A stretch of 10,941 nucleotides of DNA, from positions 1-10,941 of the forward strand of contig NZ_JBKEAE010000170.1 in assembly GCF_047971885.1 (NCBI RefSeq). The letters run 5' to 3'. Of the stretch, positions 7,095-10,941 are shown piece by piece. This stretch comes from Tropicimonas sp047971885. GTDB lineage: Bacteria > Pseudomonadota > Alphaproteobacteria > Rhodobacterales > Rhodobacteraceae. Numbering within the stretch: the first letter of the stretch is position 1; each line of letters opens with the position of its first letter. The notes under the pieces were generated by a model that made no database searches, was not told the origin of the DNA, and was given only the letters and a program-made list of their open reading frames with translations. The translations under genes and the position numbers were made by a program.

Positions 7095-7320
7095 CCCGGT
7101 CGTCTGCCGCTGTGGCAGGCCGAACAGCACCTTCACTATCAGGCAGAACTGGATCGCGACATCGCTGAAGACCGGCGGACGCCCGTTACGACCGGTCCTA
7201 AAGCGCTAGCCACACCATGTCCTTGTTGAGCCAGATCAACAGCGGCCCGCGCCGCTTCAGCGCATTGTTGCAGGAGTTCCGGTTCGTCGTGCGCTAGCGG
7301 GCAGGTTCGGGTTTGCTCAT
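7095..7320 (-). pseudogene. IS5 family transposase remnant, N-terminal part
   Basis: The minus strand begins MSKPEPAR, then an amber TAG at codon 9 (7294-7296), then RTTNRNSCNNALKRRGPLLI and WLNKDMVWLAL, then a second TAG (7198-7200). After a one-base frame change the homology resumes as GRNGRPPVFSDVAIQF and KVLFGLPQRQTTG. These segments match the first 75 or so residues of IS5-family (DDE) transposases, whose usual opening is MSKP...RTTNW and whose helix region reads KVLF..(P/A)LRQTTG. The rest of the transposase, including the catalytic core, is missing. Two stops, a frameshift and truncation show that it is dead. Its 5' terminal repeat is preserved at 7370-7387. Confidence 0.82.
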
Positions 7321-7369
7321 ACAGATCTCTTAACTCCATGGATTCAGAGAGCGAATCCTTCACCGGAAA

Positions 7370-7387
7370 GACTTGTGCAACAACACC
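7370..7387 (-). repeat. IS5-type terminal inverted repeat, left copy
   Basis: Read inward on the minus strand this is GGTGTTGTTGCACAAGTC. It lies 50 bases before the start codon of the IS5 remnant and has the GTTGTTGCACAA core common at IS5-family tips. It matches the repeat at 9236-9253 at 14 of 18 positions. Confidence 0.65.
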
Positions 7388-7441
7388 TCTCCGCAGGTTG
7401 AATCCTCGACAGCATTTGCGCAATAGAGCTTTTCGAAGACA

Positions 7442-8074
7442 TCAACCCTGCGTCTGGTCGCTGAACAATCCGACTTCGCGTGCCAGCAACGCGGCCTGGG
7501 TCCGGTTCTGGACGCCAAGCTTCCGATAGACCGAGCGGACATGGAGCTTTACCGTCGCCTCGTGGACATCCAGTTCACGCGCGATTTCCTTGTTGGCCTT
7601 GCCGACGCTCAATTGCTCCAGGACCCTGAGTTCCTGCGGTGACAGCTTCTCGCGCAGGGAATCGCGCTCGACTTCCATGGGCGAGGATTCCATCAGGCTG
7701 ACCGGCGCATACACCTCCCCGGCCGCCATGAAACGCACCGCGTTGACCAGCGTCTTGGCCGGCAGCGTCTTGGGCAGAAACCCCGACGCGCCCATGGCGA
7801 GAGCCTGCTCGGCCTCGTGGCGCGTGGCGATCCCCGACATCAGCGCGACGCGCGCGCCCTTCGCCTTGCCGAGCACGGTTCTGAGGCCCTCCAACCCCTT
7901 CATTCCGGGCATGCGATAATCCAGCAGGATCAGATCGAACGGCTCGCTGGCGGCTATGGCCACCTCCGTTTCGGCAAGATTGCCGGTGGAAGCGACATCG
8001 ATATCCTCCCGCTGAAACCACAAGGTCAGGGTGTCACGCAACAGGTCGTGGTCGTCGGCAACAAGAACTCGCAT
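7442..8074 (-). CDS. Two-component response regulator, NarL/FixJ (LuxR-type HTH) family
   Basis: The 210-residue protein has an N-terminal receiver domain (residues 1-120) with the acidic pair D7-D8, the phosphoacceptor D52 in LILLDYRMPG, the switch serine S80 (ALMSG) and the conserved lysine K102 (FLPKTL). The C-terminal LuxR-type helix-turn-helix covers about 143-198: LSPQELRVLEQLSVGKANKE, then IARELDVHEATVKLHVRSVY, then RKLGVQNRTQ. All key phosphorylation residues are present, so it should be functional. No histidine kinase is in the window, making it an orphan here. It is divergent from the BKACE gene and could control it or itself through the inverted repeat between them, which is inference only. 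GGGG about 8 bases before the ATG is a plausible ribosome binding site. The IS5 tip lies 54 bases downstream. Confidence 0.93.
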   Translation of the reverse strand: MRVLVADDHDLLRDTLTLWFQREDIDVASTGNLAETEVAIAASEPFDLILLDYRMPGMKGLEGLRTVLGKAKGARVALMSGIATRHEAEQALAMGASGFLPKTLPAKTLVNAVRFMAAGEVYAPVSLMESSPMEVERDSLREKLSPQELRVLEQLSVGKANKEIARELDVHEATVKLHVRSVYRKLGVQNRTQAALLAREVGLFSDQTQG

Positions 8075-8162
8075 CTGGCGACCCCAGTTATATCGTCAGG
8101 CTATGATGCTTTCGACAATTATGGCAAGGGCGTTATGACCGGCAAGGGCGACGATGCCCGCC

Positions 8163-8206
8163 GTGCGGGGTCGCTTCACATTTGCGCACCGGATTCGACC
8201 CCGCAC
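8163..8206. promoter_or_regulatory. Perfect 11-base inverted repeat between regulator and BKACE genes
   Basis: GTGCGGGGTCG (8163-8173) and CGACCCCGCAC (8196-8206) are exact reverse complements separated by 22 bases, so the arm centres are 33 bases apart, about three helical turns. It lies in the 282-base divergent intergenic region (8075-8356), the usual place for an operator. It could bind a dimeric regulator at two half-sites or fold as a hairpin in the BKACE leader. No T-run follows, which argues against an intrinsic terminator. No other strong element is seen in this intergenic region. Confidence 0.5.
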
Positions 8207-8356
8207 AGGGTAAGCCAGGGGCGCGCCGCCGGATCGCAGAAAATACGGTCGCCGGTTGAATATTGCGGCAATTTGGCGTTCCAGTACCCGGACCGTACCG
8301 CCCGGACCGGTTGTGGCTGGCCGGCAGAAGGGCGACGAACCGCAAGGGAGGGAGGC

Positions 8357-9193
8357 ATGAGCAAACCCTGTATCATCTGCGTCGCAATCACCGGATCGGT
8401 TGCGACCAAGCAAAACAACCCGGCCGTGCCGGTAACGGTGGCCGAGCAGGTCGAGAGCCTGCACGAATCTTTTGAAGCAGGGGCAGCGATCGCCCATTGC
8501 CACGTCCGCAACGACGACGGCACCCCGTCTTCCGACCCCGAGAGGTTCGCCCGGCTGAAAGAGGGGGTTGAAACGCACTGTCCGGGAATGATCGTCCAGT
8601 TCTCGACCGGCGGTCGGTCGGGGGCCGGGGCAGCGCGCGGCGGGATGCTGCCGCTCCGGCCCGATATGGCCTCGCTTTCCGTGGGGTCGAACAACTTTCC
8701 GACACGGGTCTACGAAAACCCGCCCGATCTGGTGGATTGGCTTGCCGGGGAAATGCGCCGCTATTCGATCAAGCCCGAGATCGAGGCCTTCGACCTGTCC
8801 CATGTCTTTCAGGCAGTGGCGATGAACCGCGACGGGCGCATTCCGGGCCGGCTTTACATCCAGTTCGTGATGGGGGTGAAGAATGCCATGCCTGTCGATC
8901 GCGAAGTGTTCGATTTCTACCTGCGCACCCTCGGGCGACTGGCCCCCGATGCCGAATGGTGCGGTGCCGGCGTGGGACGTGACCAGATCACACTCAACGA
9001 ATGGTCCATCGCGGCGGGAGGCCATACGCGCACGGGGCTGGAGGACAACATGCGCCTCGACCGGAACACGCTTGCACCCTCCAACGCCGCACTGGTGAGG
9101 CGGGCTGCGGATCTGTGCGAGAAATACGAGCGCCCCGTGGCAACATGGCGCCAGGCGCGCGATATTCTGGGCCTGCGGCAGCCGTGGCGGTAG
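8357..9193 (+). CDS. Beta-keto acid cleavage enzyme (BKACE, DUF849) family protein
   Basis: The 278-residue protein belongs to the zinc-dependent BKACE family, whose prototype Kce splits 3-keto-5-aminohexanoate with acetyl-CoA into acetoacetate and a CoA ester. Zinc ligands H47 and H49 are seen in IAHCHVRNDDG (45-55), and E229 in GGHTRTGLEDN (221-231). STGGRSGAG (83-91) and LSVGSNNFPTRVYEN (107-121) are also typical. Family members act on different beta-keto acids, including dehydrocarnitine, and the substrate here cannot be told from sequence alone. A very strong GGGAGGGAGG ribosome binding site ends two bases (8355) before the ATG at 8357, tighter than usual, though the upstream GGGAG is better spaced. 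No dehydrogenase or CoA-transferase partner is nearby, which is unusual for a catabolic BKACE. The neighbour is a divergent response regulator. The frame is intact despite flanking IS debris. Confidence 0.92.
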   Translation: MSKPCIICVAITGSVATKQNNPAVPVTVAEQVESLHESFEAGAAIAHCHVRNDDGTPSSDPERFARLKEGVETHCPGMIVQFSTGGRSGAGAARGGMLPLRPDMASLSVGSNNFPTRVYENPPDLVDWLAGEMRRYSIKPEIEAFDLSHVFQAVAMNRDGRIPGRLYIQFVMGVKNAMPVDREVFDFYLRTLGRLAPDAEWCGAGVGRDQITLNEWSIAAGGHTRTGLEDNMRLDRNTLAPSNAALVRRAADLCEKYERPVATWRQARDILGLRQPWR

Positions 9194-9235
9194 CCCTCGC
9201 CGGCCTGGTGCATAAATGCCATGATGGATTCCCTG

Positions 9236-9253
9236 GGCGTTGTTGTAGAACTC
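9236..9253 (+). repeat. IS5-type terminal inverted repeat, right copy
   Basis: GGCGTTGTTGTAGAACTC, read inward on the plus strand, matches the left IS5 tip at 14 of 18 positions. It lies 36 bases outside the stop codon of the C-terminal IS5 fragment, the correct place for that element's 3' end, and 42 bases after the BKACE stop. Confidence 0.6.
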
Positions 9254-9289
9254 AGCATTTGAACGAGTTTCCCCCTTGCCCCGATGACC

Positions 9290-9562
9290 TCAGGCCATGT
9301 GTTCGATCTCGGCGTGGTCGAGGGCGTTGAAGCGGTTCATGCGGGCGATGCGGATGTAGATTTCGGCGGTCTGGCGGTTTGGGTCTCGTGAGACGATCCT
9401 TTCTCTGAAGGACTTGAGACCGCCTATCTCTGCCCCGATCCGACTTCGGACATGATAACCGGACCACCGCTTCCAGATCGCCCACCCAAGGCGCGGGGTC
9501 GCGCGCAGGATGTCATTGCGCACCGTTGCGGCAGGACAATCCTCGTTCCTATAGCATCCCGC
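9290..9562 (-). pseudogene. IS5 family transposase remnant, C-terminal part
   Basis: The last 90 or so residues of an IS5-family transposase remain: NEDCPAATVRNDILRAT, then WAIWKRWSGYHVRSRIGAEI, then FRERIVSRDPNRQTAEIYIR and MNRFNALDHAEIEHMA. They correspond to the end of the DDE domain with the Y-x2-R-x3-E-x6-K signature. At the position of the catalytic glutamate (RSRIE in active relatives) this copy has glycine (RSRIG), so it would be inactive even if complete. The frame runs upstream without a stop into unrelated filler and an IS3 fragment. The natural stop at 9290-9292 and terminal repeat at 9236 are kept. It is not the missing half of the 7095-7320 remnant unless a rearrangement occurred, because their order is reversed. 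Confidence 0.85.
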
Positions 9563-9565
9563 CTT

Positions 9566-9664
9566 TAACCTGAGACATATCCGGCCGCCTTGAAGTAGTT
9601 CCAGCATTCCTCTGGCGTGAAGAATTTGCAGATTTCTGAGAGGGTATCGAACATGTCGGTGAGC
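9566..9664 (-). pseudogene. IS630 family transposase remnant, extreme C-terminus
   Basis: About 32 codons before a TAA stop at 9566-9568 read LTDMFDTLSEICKFFTPEEC followed by WNYFKAAGYVSG. The pattern F-T-P-E-E-C-x-N-Y-F-x-A-A-G-Y is the usual ending of IS630-family (Tc1/mariner-like) transposases. The rest is absent just upstream. The N-terminal IS630 piece at 10803-10941 is in the same orientation and in the right order to have been the same element, split by IS66 and IS3 material. About 115 bases between this piece and the IS3 fragment (9665-9779) are not recognised. Confidence 0.75.
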
Positions 9665-9779
9665 TGCGTCGCCCGGGCGGCGAAGGCGGGCCCGGTCATC
9701 GCGCCCTTGAGCAGGAGCGGACATCGATGCGGCCGGCGCGCCGCCCATCGACAGGGCGTCCGCGCGCCTTTCGCACCGG

Positions 9780-10093
9780 GTTTGCCGGAGGCTGGTTTTC
9801 GTTATTTGCGCGGCCATAGGTTCAGTTTCCAGAGTGGCGTAGAAGTTGGTCTCGGCCTCAGCGGGCGGGATGTTTCCGATGGGCTCGAGCAGGCGACGGT
9901 TGTTGAACCAGTCCACCCATTCCAGGGTCGCGTATTCGACGATCTCGAAGCTGCGCCACGGACCTTGGCGGTGGACGACCTCGGCCTTGAACAGCCCGTT
10001 GATCGTCTCGGCCAAAGCGTTGTCGTAGCTGCCACCGACGCTGCCCACCGAGGGCTCTATCCCTACCTCGGCAAGGCGCTCGGTGTATTTGAG
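9780..10093 (-). pseudogene. IS3 family OrfB (integrase core) remnant, C-terminal part
   Basis: The minus strand encodes LKYTERLAEVGIEPSVGSVG, then GSYDNALAETINGLFKAEVV, then PWRSFEIVEYATLEWVDWFN and NRRLLEPIGNIPPAEAETNF, then SLRQTR near the natural C-terminus. This is the end of an IS3-family OrfB with the third catalytic residue, Glu, in NALAET. The upstream two-thirds with both catalytic aspartates is missing; a one-base frame change lies near 10094, where YVS would precede it. The usual stop after SLRQTRG.. is lost, and the frame reads on into filler and the IS5 C-terminus, giving a spurious 252-codon ORF (9290-10048). Confidence 0.85.
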
Positions 10094-10123
10094 GGACAGA
10101 TACGTAACCGTCCGGTCTGACCG

Positions 10124-10780
10124 CTACCGGTTCCATTTCCATGGCAACAGATCATCGACCCTGTTGATCTTGCAGTCGGGGATTCGGGCGATAGTGTCGG
10201 CGAGTCAAGCGAAGGGACCGGTGGCGTTGCCGTCCGGGTCTTTCCGGTGCCGGGTGCGAGCATGCGGACCGGGGTATCATCGGCAAAGATTGCCTTGCCG
10301 GCCAGCACATGACGACCGATGGCATCGGCCCGGGGGCTCCAGCAGGGCCGTGCTCTTGCCGACCCAGTCGGCCAGCGTGGAGCGGTCGAGGTCCAGCCCT
10401 TCACGGTCGAAGATCTGGCTTTGGCGATACAATGGAAGACGATCCGCATATTTGCTGACCAGCACATGGCCAGCAACCCGGGTCCGGGGCGACCGCGTTC
10501 AATGGGGCGCGAGGGCAGTGGCGATTGCGTGAAGCGTTCGCAACAGGCACAGGCAAGGCCGGACGATCCGGTTCACGATGAAGCGGCCGTTTGGCGGGCA
10601 TTTGATTCACTGGATCAAATGCTTTCCCGCCTCACCATATTCCAGTTCTTCGGTGACGTCTTCCCCGATCCGGCGCAGACGCCCGCTGTAATCCGCACAG
10701 GCATCGCTGCCGGGCGTCGGCTCGACTTCCATCCGGGGAATCACGAACAGATGCCCGGCGAACGCATCCTGCTGCAGCAC
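10124..10780 (-). pseudogene. IS66 family TnpC transposase remnant, internally deleted and frameshifted
   Basis: Three blocks in different frames add up to a shortened IS66 TnpC. Block one (about 10633-10695) reads CADYSGRLRRIGEDVTEELE, the degenerate zinc-binding region. Block two (about 10230-10585) includes NRIVRP, LVSKYADRLPLYRQSQIFDR, EGLDLDRSTLADWVGKSTAL and FADDTPVRMLAPGTGKTRTA. Block three (10124 to about 10225) is the natural C-terminus, ADTIARIPDCKINRVDDLLP followed by WKWNR and TAG. TnpC is normally around 500 residues; about 210 codons remain, so most of the catalytic domain between blocks two and three is deleted. A short palindrome is inserted between blocks one and two. The upstream junction with the IS630 piece is not exact. 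Confidence 0.8.
10593..10631. repeat. Small palindromic insertion inside the IS66 remnant
   Basis: GGCGGG plus CATTTGATTC on the left pairs with GGATCAAATGCTTTCCCGCC on the right around a 3-base loop. A 4-base bulge (AAAG when read on the minus strand) and one mismatch are the only interruptions. It sits where TnpC should read continuously from ELEY to the FVVNRIVRP region, so it looks inserted. A TGA within it ends the upstream frame. Confidence 0.5.
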
Positions 10781-10802
10781 CGCCTCGGCCTGCGCCGCCA
10801 CC

Positions 10803-10941
10803 AGCGACTTTTTTATGCGCATAGCCGAGCTTGCGAAGGAACTTTCCGATCGCGTTCGGGTGCGCGCGCACGCCGGTTGCGTCTTGCAAGGCGGACGCCA
10901 GTTCCGGCATCGTGATGTCACCGTCCTGCGCGACGATTTCG
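10803..10941 (-). pseudogene. IS630 family transposase remnant, N-terminal part (runs off the window)
   Basis: The minus strand reads EIVAQDGDITMPELASALQD, then ATGVRAHPNAIGKFLRKLGY and AHKK, the N-terminal helix-turn-helix region of IS630-family transposases. A run of six A on the minus strand (T at 10809-10814) lies at the KK codons. In the reading frame the next codons give VAGGG, but a one-base shift at the run gives KKSLVAA, which fits IS630 relatives (KKSLVA.E). The homology then stops and IS66-like sequence begins. The 5' part lies beyond the window end. With the piece at 9566-9664 this could be one IS630 copy interrupted by other elements. Confidence 0.78.

Larger units (their letters stand above)
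7095..9562. mobile_element. Candidate IS5-flanked segment carrying a response regulator and BKACE
   Basis: Two partial IS5-family copies in the same (minus) orientation bracket the two genes. The left copy keeps its N-terminus and right-hand terminal repeat (7370-7387). The right copy keeps its C-terminus and left-hand terminal repeat (9236-9253). Both preserved ends face inward, and about 1.85 kb lies between them. This is what remains of a composite-like arrangement after loss of both outer halves, but two independent insertions would look the same. The outer ends and target duplications needed for proof are gone. Confidence 0.4.

Noticed and set aside
8163..8206. tRNA or intrinsic terminator, because GGATTCGACCCCGCAC looks like a T-arm and acceptor.
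   Set aside because: No D-arm, anticodon arm or CCA end fits, and no T-run follows; the perfect arms are better read as an operator or hairpin.
8096..9025. A 309-codon minus-strand open frame opposite BKACE.
   Set aside because: It is antisense to a gene with all family motifs and has no domain of its own.
7095..9562. A single IS5 element split by insertion of the regulator/BKACE genes.
   Set aside because: On the minus strand the N-terminal piece would have to lie to the right of the C-terminal piece; the order is reversed, so two copies or a rearrangement are needed.
9194..10941. CRISPR array or tandem repeats in the accessory region.
   Set aside because: No regularly spaced identical repeats are visible; the repetitive character comes from transposase fragments.

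Overview
The window is GC-rich and reads as the chromosome of an alphaproteobacterium, most likely a member of the Rhodobacteraceae. The pointers are the close resemblance, from memory, of the methionine aminopeptidase, SfsA and beta-keto acid cleavage enzyme to proteins of that family, plus a 46-residue aa3-type cytochrome oxidase subunit IV, which is typical of alphaproteobacteria. No database search was run; family calls rest on motifs I can read.

Left part (1-6958) is ordinary, tightly packed chromosome. A GNAT acetyltransferase (162-743, minus) is divergent to the branched-chain amino acid exporter pair azlC/azlD (875-1911, plus); azlC carries an in-frame amber codon at 1271-1273. azlD converges, with overlapping stop codons, on an unknown lipoprotein (1908-2546, minus). 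That lipoprotein lies downstream of the tiny cytochrome oxidase subunit IV gene (2574-2714, minus), which has no long ORF. A three-gene minus-strand operon follows, joined by two 4-base start/stop overlaps: a stand-alone CinA-type molybdopterin-binding domain protein (4576-5307), a second GNAT protein (3845-4579), and an OmpA-family protein (2892-3848). Divergent from it are sfsA (5357-6097) and map (6149-6958).

Right part (6959-10941) is accessory. A NarL/FixJ-type response regulator (7442-8074, minus) and a beta-keto acid cleavage enzyme (BKACE/DUF849, 8357-9193, plus) face away from each other across 282 bases that contain a perfect 11-base inverted repeat. This pair is bracketed by two half-copies of IS5-family elements in the same orientation. 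The left one keeps its start and terminal repeat, the right one keeps its C-terminus and terminal repeat, and both terminal repeats face the two genes. That is the arrangement left by an IS5-flanked segment whose outer halves have decayed.

From 9236 to the window edge the DNA is an IS graveyard. It holds pieces of IS5, IS630 (C-terminal part), IS3 OrfB, IS66 TnpC and IS630 (N-terminal part), all on the minus strand. All are broken, and some are fused into misleading reading frames. I see no complete transposase, CRISPR array, tRNA, rRNA or recognisable defence system. The most worthwhile leads are the IS5-bounded regulator/BKACE module with its inverted repeat, the amber codon in azlC, and the nested transposase mosaic.
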